Positions 1-5,185 of a stretch of DNA of 6,898 bases are shown here, in pieces (within the stretch, counting starts at the first letter, position 1; every line of letters starts with the position of its first letter). A model generated the notes under the pieces. It searched no databases and had not been told where the DNA came from. It was given only the letters and a program-made list of their open reading frames with translations. This DNA is from Acidiferrobacterales bacterium (lineage in GTDB: Bacteria > Pseudomonadota > Gammaproteobacteria > Acidiferrobacterales > Sulfurifustaceae): assembly GCA_015492195.1 (NCBI GenBank), contig WGFP01000097.1:1-6898 (forward strand). Reading direction: 5' to 3'. The position numbers were made by a program, and so were the translations under genes.

Positions 1-1681
1 GAGTTTTGCTCAACTATTTGAAGAGAGTCTGAATAAAATCCACCTGCAGCGCGGTGAGCTTATTACCGGTGAAGTCGTGCATGTCGGTGACGACGTGGTG
101 ATTGTCAATGCCGGCCTCAAGTCGGAGGGCGTGATTCCCGCCGTTGAATTCAAAGACAGCCGGGGAGACATGACCGTCAAGGTCGGCGACCAGGTCGAGG
201 TGGTGATCGAGGATATCGAAGACGGCTCGGGCGAGACCCGGTTATCGCGCGAGAAGGCCTGTCGCGCCAAGGCGTGGGAAGAGCTGGAGAAGGCCTACGA
301 AGACCAGTCGATCGTAACCGGCGTCATGACCGGCAAGGTGAAAGGCGGTTACACCGTCGCCATCAATTCAGTCCGCGCATTCCTCCCCAGTTCCCTCGTC
401 GACGTCCGGCCGGTACGCGACCCCAGCTATCTCGAAGGCAAAGAACTCGAATTCAAAGTCATCAAAATCGATCGCAAGCGTAACAACGTCGTCGTTTCGC
501 GGCGCGCGGTGGTCGAGAAAGAAATTTCGGCCGAGCGCCAGGCGCTTCTTGCCAACCTCGAAGAGGGGCAGGTCGTTCAGGGCGTGGTCAAGAACCTGAC
601 GGATTATGGCGCTTTTGTCGACCTGGGAGGGATCGACGGGCTGTTGCATATCACCGACCTGGCCTGGAAGCGCGTAAAACACCCCTCCGAGGTGCTTAAA
701 ATCGGGGATGAAATCGAGGCCAAGGTGCTGCGTTACGACCGTGAGCGCAACCGGGTTTCCCTCGGGTTGAAGCAACTCGGCGATGATCCTTGGGTGGATA
801 TCACCCGGCGTTACCCGGAAGGCACGCGGCTGTTCGGAAAAGTGACGAATATCACCGACTACGGCGCGTTTGTTGAGATCGAAACCGGGGTCGAGGGCCT
901 GGTCCACGTGTCCGAGATGGACTGGACCAATAAAAACATTCATCCTACCAAGGTCGTGCAGTTGGGCGACGAAGTGGAAGTGATGATACTGGACATCGAC
1001 ACGGAGCGGCGCCGTATTTCGCTCGGCATGAAACAGTGTCAACCGAACCCCTGGGAGGAATTCGCAGGCAACCATAATAAGGGCGACAAGATCAAAGGCA
1101 CCATTAAGTCGATCACGGATTTTGGCGTATTTGTCGGCATGGAAGGCGGGATAGACGGTTTGATTCATCTTTCCGACTTGTCCTGGACGCGTCCGGGGGA
1201 AGAAGCGGTTCGTGATTACAAGAAAGGCGACGAGGTGGAGGCGGTGGTTCTCGCGGTTGACCCGGAGCGTGAACGTATTTCGCTTGGGATCAAGCAGCTG
1301 GAAGGCGATCCGTTTTCAAGCTATGTTTCCAAGCACGGCAAGGGAAGCATCGTAAAGGGAACAGTAGCCAGCGTTGAGGCAAAAGGCGCTATAATTAAAT
1401 TGATAGACGAGGTGGAGGGTTATTTACGCGCCTCCGAGCTGTCGCGGGATCGGATCGCAGACGCGCGCTCCGTGCTCAAAGAGGGCGATGCGGTCGAGGC
1501 GAAAATCACGACCATCGATCGCAAAAACCGCAAAATTTCGCTTTCCGTGAAGGCCAAGGATCTGGAAGAGGAAAATGAGGCGGTTCAGGAATATACCCGT
1601 AAATCAGGCGCTGTGGCATCTACCTTGGGCGAAAAACTAAAGGAAAAACTCGGCGACAAAAACAGTACGGAAACTTCCTAG
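1..1681 (+). CDS. rpsA: 30S ribosomal protein S1 (5' end cut by the window)
   Basis: S1 binds mRNA on the 30S subunit and helps initiation on structured or weak Shine-Dalgarno messages. The reading frame is open from base 2 and begins SFAQLFEESL, which aligns with residues 4 onward of E. coli S1 as I remember it, so only about three residues are missing. The visible 559 residues match the family length (E. coli, 557). Six S1 (OB-fold) domains can be followed at roughly visible residues 19-85, 102-168, 189-257, 274-345, 360-432 and 446-517, then an acidic/lysine-rich tail. Domains 3 to 5 carry the repeated signatures NLTDYGAFVDLGG, NITDYGAFVEIE and SITDFGVFVGMEGG, each followed by DGLLHITD-like and ISLG-KQ blocks. 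Domains 1 and 2 are more divergent, as expected for the ribosome-docking part. The GTG at 77 is an internal valine codon and not the start. ihfB follows 53 nt downstream, the usual rpsA-ihfB order. No truncation or frameshift is seen. Confidence 0.98.
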   Translation, partial: SFAQLFEESLNKIHLQRGELITGEVVHVGDDVVIVNAGLKSEGVIPAVEFKDSRGDMTVKVGDQVEVVIEDIEDGSGETRLSREKACRAKAWEELEKAYEDQSIVTGVMTGKVKGGYTVAINSVRAFLPSSLVDVRPVRDPSYLEGKELEFKVIKIDRKRNNVVVSRRAVVEKEISAERQALLANLEEGQVVQGVVKNLTDYGAFVDLGGIDGLLHITDLAWKRVKHPSEVLKIGDEIEAKVLRYDRERNRVSLGLKQLGDDPWVDITRRYPEGTRLFGKVTNITDYGAFVEIETGVEGLVHVSEMDWTNKNIHPTKVVQLGDEVEVMILDIDTERRRISLGMKQCQPNPWEEFAGNHNKGDKIKGTIKSITDFGVFVGMEGGIDGLIHLSDLSWTRPGEEAVRDYKKGDEVEAVVLAVDPERERISLGIKQLEGDPFSSYVSKHGKGSIVKGTVASVEAKGAIIKLIDEVEGYLRASELSRDRIADARSVLKEGDAVEAKITTIDRKNRKISLSVKAKDLEEENEAVQEYTRKSGAVASTLGEKLKEKLGDKNSTETS

Positions 1682-1696
1682 TACCATTTTTATCAC

Positions 1697-1725
1697 TTGA
1701 AATCCTTCTGCTTATTTTATATAGG
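1697..1725 (+). promoter_or_regulatory. weak candidate promoter in the rpsA-ihfB gap
   Basis: The 53-nt gap is AT-rich and has no terminator hairpin, so read-through from rpsA is likely. It contains TTGAAA (1697-1702) and, 17 nt later, TATAGG (1720-1725); TATATA overlaps this at a 15-nt spacing. E. coli ihfB is known to have its own promoter in addition to rpsA read-through. This particular match is mediocre and would start the transcript only a few bases before the ATG, which argues against it. Confidence 0.22.
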
Positions 1726-1734
1726 TAGACGAAT

Positions 1735-2022
1735 ATGACTAAATCAGAACTTATCAATTTGCTGGCGGCCAAACAGCCGCAACTCGAGCCCAAGGACGTG
1801 GAGCTTGCAGTAAAGGAATTGTTGGAACAGATGTCCGCGGCACTCGCTGCGGGGGAACGTATCGAGGTGCGCGGTTTTGGCAGTTTTTCATTGCACTACC
1901 GTCCGCCGCGCATCGGCCGGAATCCCAAGACGGGCGCCGCTGTCCAGGTCCCGGACAAGTTCGTCCCCCATTTTAAACCCGGCAAGGAGTTGAGAGAACG
2001 CGTCAATAACGGGACAGGTTGA
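1735..2022 (+). CDS. ihfB: integration host factor subunit beta
   Basis: IHF-beta pairs with IHF-alpha (encoded elsewhere) to form a nucleoid protein that bends DNA sharply at specific sites in recombination, replication and transcription control. The 95-residue product is full length (E. coli, 94) and starts MTKSELI like the E. coli protein. The central block GERIEVRGFGSFSLHYR is the HU/IHF body, and the flexible DNA-inserting arm contains GRNPKTG with the intercalating proline at residue 64. The C-terminal PHFKPGKELRERV closes the fold. The beta rather than alpha assignment rests on close similarity to the E. coli beta chain and on the position directly behind rpsA. The start is the ATG at 1735, preceded by AGG at 1723-1725. 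A rho-independent terminator lies about 60 nt downstream. Confidence 0.97.
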   Translation: MTKSELINLLAAKQPQLEPKDVELAVKELLEQMSAALAAGERIEVRGFGSFSLHYRPPRIGRNPKTGAAVQVPDKFVPHFKPGKELRERVNNGTG

Positions 2023-2059
2023 TTTATTGCAAATTCGCGCCTATGCCAAGGGCGGAGAT

Positions 2060-2122
2060 ATGAGCACCCTGAAGGGTAAAGACGGCATTCGGGCCACCAA
2101 TGCCGTTTTTTTATGGCTGTAA
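2060..2122 (+). CDS. doubtful 20-codon ORF overlapping the ihfB terminator
   Basis: ATG at 2060 opens a 20-residue frame, MSTLKGKDGIRATNAVFLWL, ending with TAA at 2120-2122. AAGGG at 2048-2052 lies 7 nt before the ATG and could serve as a Shine-Dalgarno. The frame runs straight through both arms and the T-tract of the terminator hairpin, so its codons are at least partly dictated by the hairpin. It resembles no protein I know. It is recorded because a ribosome translating it would melt the hairpin. By far the more likely reading is a chance ORF. Confidence 0.1.
   Translation: MSTLKGKDGIRATNAVFLWL
2066..2077 (+). other. small hairpin just upstream of the ihfB terminator
   Basis: ACCC (2066-2069) pairs with GGGT (2074-2077) around a TGAA tetraloop. 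It sits 4 nt before the terminator stem, so the end of the ihfB transcript would carry two adjacent hairpins. The stem is short and may have no function beyond protecting the 3' end. Confidence 0.35.
2082..2112 (+). terminator. rho-independent terminator after ihfB
   Basis: A perfect 8-bp inverted repeat, ACGGCATT (2082-2089) and AATGCCGT (2099-2106), encloses a 9-nt loop and runs directly into seven T residues (2106-2112). This is a textbook intrinsic terminator about 60 nt after the ihfB stop. It separates rpsA-ihfB from the lapA block. Confidence 0.88.
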
Positions 2123-2180
2123 ATTAGAGGAAAGAGATGGGATATAGGAAAAAGCCGACGTTTATTGACAAAATCATTTG

Positions 2181-2266
2181 ATCCACGGATTTCGCGGATT
2201 GGCTTAGTTTAAAAGAATATAAAGGTCTCCTGATCCAATCTGTGAAAATCTGCGCAATCTGCGGAT
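2181..2266. repeat. degenerate palindromic repeat built of 9-nt units
   Basis: Left arm 2181-2202 reads as two variants of a CSRCGGATT-like unit (CCACGGATT, TCGCGGATT). Right arm 2235-2266 is made of AATCTGTGA, AATCTGCGC and AATCTGCGG, the reverse complement of the same kind of unit (CCGCAGATT, GCGCAGATT). The outer 20 nt of the two arms pair with four mismatches, two of them A/G transitions compatible with G-U pairing. The spacer between the arms is AT-rich. Sequences of this flavour are, from memory, scattered through intergenic regions of many environmental bacteria, but I cannot confirm copy number here. It could be a REP-like or other non-autonomous dispersed repeat. Confidence 0.6.
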
Positions 2267-2289
2267 AATCGCCGTTTTTAGGATTATCC
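2263..2289. repeat. 8-bp inverted repeat upstream of lapA
   Basis: GGATAATC (2263-2270) and GATTATCC (2282-2289) are perfect reverse complements around an 11-nt spacer that includes a run of five T. It overlaps the right end of the 9-nt-unit palindrome. It could be an operator-type dyad or an RNA hairpin in the lapA leader. No T-tract follows the right arm, so it is not a standard terminator on the + strand. Confidence 0.4.
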
Positions 2290-2330
2290 TTTGCTATTGT
2301 TTCTTTATCTCTCGATTTTATGAGAAGTAC

Positions 2331-2336
2331 GGGAGG
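2331..2336 (+). promoter_or_regulatory. ribosome binding site setting the lapA start
   Basis: GGGAGG lies 4 nt before the ATG at 2341. The in-frame ATG at 2320, which would add seven residues, has no purine-rich site in front of it and would place this Shine-Dalgarno inside the gene, so 2341 is preferred. Confidence 0.75.
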
Positions 2337-2340
2337 CTCT

Positions 2341-2637
2341 ATGAAGCGAGCACTTTACATTTTCGCGGCGGTTGTGGCGCTGATCATCGGTATCACCTTT
2401 GGCTTCCAGAATAACCAGAACATAGAACTCAGCTACTATTTCGGGCTGTCGTGGACCGCCCCCCTTTCCCTCACGCTGCTGGTTTCATTTGCCATCGGCG
2501 TGACGGCGGGCTATCTCGCAAGTCTTAAAATGGTGGTACGCATGCAGCGCCAGCTGGTTCAAGCGCGCAAGGAGATTCGCCAGGCCGAGCAGGAGGTAGT
2601 CAACTTGCGCGCCTTGCCTATAAAAGATGTCTTATAA
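2341..2637 (+). CDS. lapA: lipopolysaccharide assembly protein A (DUF1049)
   Basis: LapA is a small inner-membrane protein that works with LapB in LPS homeostasis. The 98-residue product (E. coli, 102) has the family layout: a first hydrophobic segment at about residues 4-21 (ALYIFAAVVALIIGITFGF), a short extracytoplasmic loop with the typical FQNNQNIELSYYFG stretch (E. coli has AQNDQQVTFNY), a second hydrophobic segment at about 41-62 ending in AIGVTAGYLA, and a charged helix from about 65-92 (RMQRQLVQARKEIRQAEQE) that is probably a cytoplasmic coiled coil. The ATG at 2341 is chosen over 2320 because of the GGGAGG site. The last 11 nt overlap the start of lapB, which fits co-expression and coupling of the two partners. 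I inferred function from family and neighbour. Confidence 0.93.
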   Translation: MKRALYIFAAVVALIIGITFGFQNNQNIELSYYFGLSWTAPLSLTLLVSFAIGVTAGYLASLKMVVRMQRQLVQARKEIRQAEQEVVNLRALPIKDVL

Positions 2638-3802
2638 TGTTACGATTTATGATCTACTTTGGCTGCTGTTGCCGCTAGCGGCAGCGTCGGGGTGGTTGAT
2701 TGCCAAATTTGACCAAAAACGTCAAACCAGGAAAGCCCTCGATCTGCCCACCGCCTACTTCAAGGGCCTTAACTTTCTCCTGAACGAAGAGCCGGACAAG
2801 GCCATTGAAATTTTCATTCGGGTGTTGGAAGTCAATTCGGATACGGTAGAGACCCATCTCGCTCTGGGCAATCTGTTTCGCCGCCGGGGCGAGGTTGAGC
2901 GCGCCATCCGTATCCACCAGAACCTGATCGCCCGCCCAACCCTGGACAGGGATCAGCGTACCTACGCCTTGCTGGAGCTTGGCCGCGATTACCTTAAGGC
3001 CGGCCTTCTGGATCGCGCCGAAAATCTGTTTCTGGAACTGTCGGAAATCCGTACGCACAGCGAACAGGCGCTGCGCCTGTTGCTGCGCATCTACCAGCAG
3101 GAAAAGGAGTGGGAAAAAGCCGTTCAGATCAGCCGCAAGCTTGCGCGGGTATCCGGAAAGAATATGGACGACGTCATCGCCCAGTACTATTGCGAACAGG
3201 CGGAGCTGGCGCACTTCGAGAAAAATTTTTCCTCGGCGCACCATTTTTTGAAAAAGGCGCTGGCCAACGATCCCAATTGCGTGCGCGCCAGCATGTTATT
3301 GGGTGATTTGGAGGCGGAGGCGGGAAGACACCGACAGGCCATCAAGGCGTGGCAGCGCATCGAGGATCAGGATGCCCATTACCTCGGCGAGGTTGCCGGG
3401 CGAATTGCCGAAAGCTTCAGGAAATTGAATGATGACCAGGGGTTGTATGAGTATTTCAGCGCGGCCCTGCAACGGCACGCGGCGATTGCGCTGGTTCTGA
3501 CTTTCGCGGATGTAATAAAGGACAGAGACGGCCCCAAAGCCGCGGAGAAGTTCATTGTGGAATGGCTTCGTCGCAGGCCGAACGTGCACGGATTGCATCA
3601 ATTGCTTCAGCTAAACCTGGAGGAGGCGGAGGGCTCTACCCGGGATGATCTGCTGATTCTACAAAAGATTATTGAAGAACTGCGCCAGCAACACCAGGGC
3701 TATGCCTGTCAGCAGTGCGGCTTCAAGGGAAGAAGGCTGCACTGGTTGTGTCCGGGCTGCAAGCGATGGAATACGGTCAAGCCCGTGTTGGAGGAAGATT
3801 GA
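2627..3802 (+). CDS. lapB: lipopolysaccharide assembly protein B (TPR protein with C-terminal zinc ribbon)
   Basis: LapB (YciM) is an essential inner-membrane regulator in E. coli; it promotes FtsH-mediated degradation of LpxC, the committed enzyme of lipid A synthesis. The 391-residue product (E. coli, 389) keeps every family hallmark: a single N-terminal membrane anchor at about residues 8-26 (YDLLWLLLPLAAASGWLIA), then cytoplasmic TPR repeats, three of them clear at about 44-70, 76-101 (LGNLFRRRGEVERAIRIHQ) and 114-138 (LGRDYLKAGLLDRAENLF), further helical repeats to about 340, and a rubredoxin-like metal knuckle with Cys361, Cys364, Cys375 and Cys378 (CQQCG...CPGC) followed by W-N-T-V-K-P. 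The start ATG at 2627 lies inside lapA and has only a weak AAAG in front, so translation is probably coupled to lapA. pyrF begins at its stop codon. Confidence 0.96.
   Translation: MSYNVTIYDLLWLLLPLAAASGWLIAKFDQKRQTRKALDLPTAYFKGLNFLLNEEPDKAIEIFIRVLEVNSDTVETHLALGNLFRRRGEVERAIRIHQNLIARPTLDRDQRTYALLELGRDYLKAGLLDRAENLFLELSEIRTHSEQALRLLLRIYQQEKEWEKAVQISRKLARVSGKNMDDVIAQYYCEQAELAHFEKNFSSAHHFLKKALANDPNCVRASMLLGDLEAEAGRHRQAIKAWQRIEDQDAHYLGEVAGRIAESFRKLNDDQGLYEYFSAALQRHAAIALVLTFADVIKDRDGPKAAEKFIVEWLRRRPNVHGLHQLLQLNLEEAEGSTRDDLLILQKIIEELRQQHQGYACQQCGFKGRRLHWLCPGCKRWNTVKPVLEED
3790..3794 (+). promoter_or_regulatory. ribosome binding site setting the pyrF start
   Basis: GGAGG within the last codons of lapB lies 4 nt before the TTG at 3799. 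It decides the pyrF start in favour of this TTG over in-frame upstream candidates, which would overlap lapB by up to 88 nt and add residues absent from the family. Confidence 0.75.
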
Positions 3803-4497
3803 GCGAACCTCGCGTTATTGTCGCCTTGGATTACCCTTCCGCGGATGAGGCGCATGCATTCATCTCGCAGGTGCGTCCTACACAGTGCCGTCTCAAGGTA
3901 GGATTGGAGCTGTTCACTGCCGCCGGGCCGCGGTTTGTCGCCGGCCTTGTAGAACAGGGATTCGACGTTTTTCTTGACCTCAAGTACCACGATATCCCGA
4001 CCACCGTCGCGCGCGCCTGTGCCCGGGCCGCACAGCTGGGCGTGTGGATGTTGAGCGTCCACACCCTCGGCGGCCGGAGCATGCTTCGGTCCGCCCGAGA
4101 GGCCGTCAAGGACGCCGGACGCCGCCCCTTGCTGATCGCCGTGACCCTTCTTACCAGTCACACCGCCCGCGATGTCGCCGACATCGGGTTAACGGATGAC
4201 ATTGGTTCAGGGGTACGGCGGCTCGCGGAACTGGCACTGGATGCGGGCATGGACGGCGCGGTTTGTGCGCCGCAGGAGGCCGCGATCTTGCGAGAGCGAT
4301 TCGGCGAGAAATTGATCCTGGTCACGCCGGGAATTCGGCCCGCCGGCGCGCCCGGAGACGACCAGCCGCGCGCGATGACGCCGGCGGACGCGATTGCGCA
4401 GGGCGCCGATTACCTCGTGATCGGCCGCCCCATCACGCGCGCCGCCGACCCCCAGGCCGCACTGGAGGAAATTAATCGGGGCATCGCCGGCGGTTGA
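3799..4497 (+). CDS. pyrF: orotidine 5'-phosphate decarboxylase
   Basis: PyrF catalyses the last step of de novo UMP synthesis, decarboxylating OMP in the cytoplasm. With the TTG start the product is 232 residues (E. coli, 245) and begins MSEPRVIVALDY, matching the usual N-terminal first beta strand; Asp11 and Lys33 (RLKVGLELF) sit at expected positions. The catalytic block FLDLKYHDIPTTV carries the Asp60-x-Lys62-x-x-Asp65 array. The phosphate-binding end is seen in VTPGIRP (near 176) and in GADYLVIGRPIT. It is the short prokaryotic (class I) type. The gene overlaps the lapB stop by 4 nt (TTGA), so it is probably translationally coupled to lapB and co-transcribed. The rare TTG start may keep expression low. 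A promoter for the next gene overlaps its 3' end. Confidence 0.96.
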   Translation: MSEPRVIVALDYPSADEAHAFISQVRPTQCRLKVGLELFTAAGPRFVAGLVEQGFDVFLDLKYHDIPTTVARACARAAQLGVWMLSVHTLGGRSMLRSAREAVKDAGRRPLLIAVTLLTSHTARDVADIGLTDDIGSGVRRLAELALDAGMDGAVCAPQEAAILRERFGEKLILVTPGIRPAGAPGDDQPRAMTPADAIAQGADYLVIGRPITRAADPQAALEEINRGIAGG

Positions 4498-4521
4498 CTT
4501 GGGGCGTCGTCACATTATCAT
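4494..4521 (+). promoter_or_regulatory. likely sigma-70 promoter for the ComEA-like gene
   Basis: TTGACT (4494-4499) and TATCAT (4516-4521) are separated by 16 nt; each differs from consensus at one position. The -35 box overlaps the pyrF stop codon. The start site would fall near 4528, giving a leader of about 64 nt before the ATG at 4592. The match is by inspection only. Confidence 0.6.
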
Positions 4522-4576
4522 TGGGGCGCGCTTTAATTATGGAACACGGACGAGCGCGAATAACAACATGGAAAAA

Positions 4577-4584
4577 AAGGAGGA
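4577..4584 (+). promoter_or_regulatory. strong ribosome binding site of the ComEA-like gene
   Basis: AAGGAGGA lies 7 nt before the ATG at 4592, close to ideal. It rules out the longer in-frame starts (TTG at 4499, ATG at 4568), which have no such site and would push the signal peptide inward. Confidence 0.85.
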
Positions 4585-4591
4585 TTCCTGC

Positions 4592-4870
4592 ATGAAGAAG
4601 TTGTTGAAAGCCGTTGTACTTTCTGTTTTCCTCAGCCTTCCCCTCTCGATGGCCTTTGCCGGTCCGGTCAACATCAATACCGCCGATGCAAAAACACTGG
4701 CCGCCGAATTGAAGGGCGTTGGCCCGAAATCCGCCGCCGCGATTGTGGCCTACCGCAGCAAACATGGCCCTTTCAAATCGGTTGACGGATTGCGCAAGGT
4801 CAAGGGCATCGGGGTCAAAACGATCGAGAAGAACCGGGACAAGATGACGGTAGGTCCCGCCAAAGAATAG
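4592..4870 (+). CDS. secreted helix-hairpin-helix DNA-binding protein, ComEA-like
   Basis: The 92-residue product starts with a clear Sec signal peptide: MKKLLK, a hydrophobic core to about residue 20, and a likely AFA cleavage site at 23/24. The mature 69 residues are a single ComEA-type domain: NINTADA (27-33), a first hairpin KGVGPK (41-46), the linker YRSKHGPFKSVDGL and a second hairpin KGIGVK (71-76). Helix-hairpin-helix pairs of this type bind DNA without sequence specificity; in competent bacteria ComEA binds incoming DNA and ratchets it across the envelope. The protein lacks the membrane anchor and extra domain of Gram-positive ComEA and matches the short periplasmic form of proteobacteria. 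Many such short proteins occur in species not shown to be competent, so a DNA-uptake role is only inferred. It has its own promoter and terminator and so looks monocistronic. Confidence 0.9.
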   Translation: MKKLLKAVVLSVFLSLPLSMAFAGPVNINTADAKTLAAELKGVGPKSAAAIVAYRSKHGPFKSVDGLRKVKGIGVKTIEKNRDKMTVGPAKE

Positions 4871-4890
4871 TCTCTTGATTTAAGTTGTAT

Positions 4891-4920
4891 GGGGCGCCCC
4901 ATTTTGGGCGCCCCTTTTTT
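4891..4920 (+). terminator. strong rho-independent terminator after the ComEA-like gene
   Basis: GGGGCGCCC (4891-4899) and GGGCGCCCC (4906-4914) form a perfect 9-bp, all G-C stem with a 6-nt loop, followed by six T residues (4915-4920). It begins 20 nt after the stop codon. It isolates the upstream genes from rfaE1-hldD. Confidence 0.93.
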
Positions 4921-4944
4921 ATTGCCTCAGTTTGGGGTAAACAG

Positions 4945-4973
4945 TCGACAGCAACGTGAAAAGACCTGATAAT
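4945..4973 (+). promoter_or_regulatory. likely sigma-70 promoter for rfaE1-hldD
   Basis: TCGACA (4945-4950) and GATAAT (4968-4973) are exactly 17 nt apart, each one base off consensus. The transcript would start near 4980 and carry a leader of about 215 nt, which includes the whole palindromic element. A perfect TATAAT at 4992-4997 lies further down but has no recognisable -35 partner at 16-18 nt. Confidence 0.5.
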
Positions 4974-5002
4974 ACTGCGAGAAATTAAGCCTATAATAAT
5001 AG

Positions 5003-5141
5003 TTAAGGAACCTCTGATTTATTAGTTTTCAACGCAAAGGCGCCAAGACGCAAAGGATTGATATCTTTTATTTTCATCGGCTTTTCTTCGCGCCTTCGCG
5101 TCTTTGCGTTAAGAGATCATACTTAATCAGAATTTCCTTAA
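5003..5141. mobile_element. MITE-like nested palindromic element
   Basis: The ends are imperfect inverted repeats: TTAAGGAACCTCTGATT (5003-5019) and, reverse complemented, TTAAGGAAATTCTGATT (5125-5141), 15 of 17 identical. Inside lies a second inverted repeat with arms at 5031-5056 and about 5086-5110. The left arm is three 8-nt units (CGCAAAGG, CGCCAAGA, CGCAAAGG) and the right arm, reverse complemented, gives CGCAAAGA, CGCGAAGG, CGCGAAGA. The loop (5057-5085) is AT-rich. The element has no coding capacity, and its small size, terminal repeats and internal palindrome fit a non-autonomous element. TTAA at both extremities could be part of the repeats or a duplicated target. I cannot assign it to an insertion-sequence family. 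The alternative is two unrelated overlapping dyads. Confidence 0.55.
5051..5063 (-). promoter_or_regulatory. candidate IHF binding site in the element's loop
   Basis: On the - strand the bases read TATCAATCCTTTG, an exact match to the IHF consensus WATCAANNNNTTR. The bases 5' of it on that strand (opposite about 5064-5077) are A-rich, which is where strong IHF sites carry their A-tract. By base-composition reasoning such a match is expected roughly 0.2 times by chance in both strands of a window this size, so it is suggestive only. Confidence 0.4.
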
Positions 5142-5181
5142 TATTGCACCGTACGCACCTACGCCATAACACGCCCGAAAC

Positions 5182-5185
5182 AGGA
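5182..5185 (+). promoter_or_regulatory. ribosome binding site supporting the rfaE1 GTG start
   Basis: AGGA lies 9 nt before the GTG at 5195. No purine-rich site stands before the upstream in-frame TTG at 5144. Confidence 0.45.

Larger units (their letters stand above)
2023..2340. other. ihfB-lapA intergenic region (318 bp)
   Basis: Contents from left to right: a weak 4-bp dyad (2038-2041 with 2051-2054), a hairpin with a TGAA loop (2066-2077), the ihfB terminator (2082-2112), an isolated TTGACA (2165-2170) without a good -10 partner, a degenerate palindromic repeat (2181-2266), an 8-bp dyad (2263-2289), and the lapA ribosome binding site. I found no convincing sigma-70 promoter, although lapA needs one if the terminator is efficient. 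One tiny potential ORF (2060-2122) is listed separately as a doubtful call. No tRNA or known riboswitch was recognised. Confidence 0.7.

Noticed and set aside
368..1168. Long antisense ORF (266 codons) opposite rpsA
   Set aside because: It mirrors the codon pattern of the strongly conserved S1 gene, has no ribosome binding site or recognisable domain, and is a shadow of the real frame.
1390..1395. Perfect TATAAT inside rpsA
   Set aside because: No -35-like hexamer 16-18 nt upstream, and it lies in the coding sequence of S1 domain 6, 340 nt before ihfB.
2165..2170. Perfect TTGACA upstream of lapA
   Set aside because: The hexamers 16-18 nt downstream (around 2187-2194) do not resemble TATAAT, so it is not called as a promoter.
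2675..3244. Antisense ORF of 189 codons inside lapB
   Set aside because: The + strand frame encodes an unmistakable LapB; the antisense product has no recognisable features.
3715..3798. N-terminal extension of pyrF upstream of the TTG at 3799
   Set aside because: It lies in the 3' end of lapB in another frame, encodes residues not found in the PyrF family, and the Shine-Dalgarno at 3790-3794 points to 3799.
4499..4591. Longer starts of the ComEA-like gene (TTG 4499, ATG 4568)
   Set aside because: They lack ribosome binding sites, would bury the signal peptide, and one overlaps the promoter.
4992..4997. Perfect TATAAT upstream of rfaE1
   Set aside because: No recognisable -35 partner at normal spacing; the TCGACA/GATAAT pair at 4945-4973 is a better promoter candidate.
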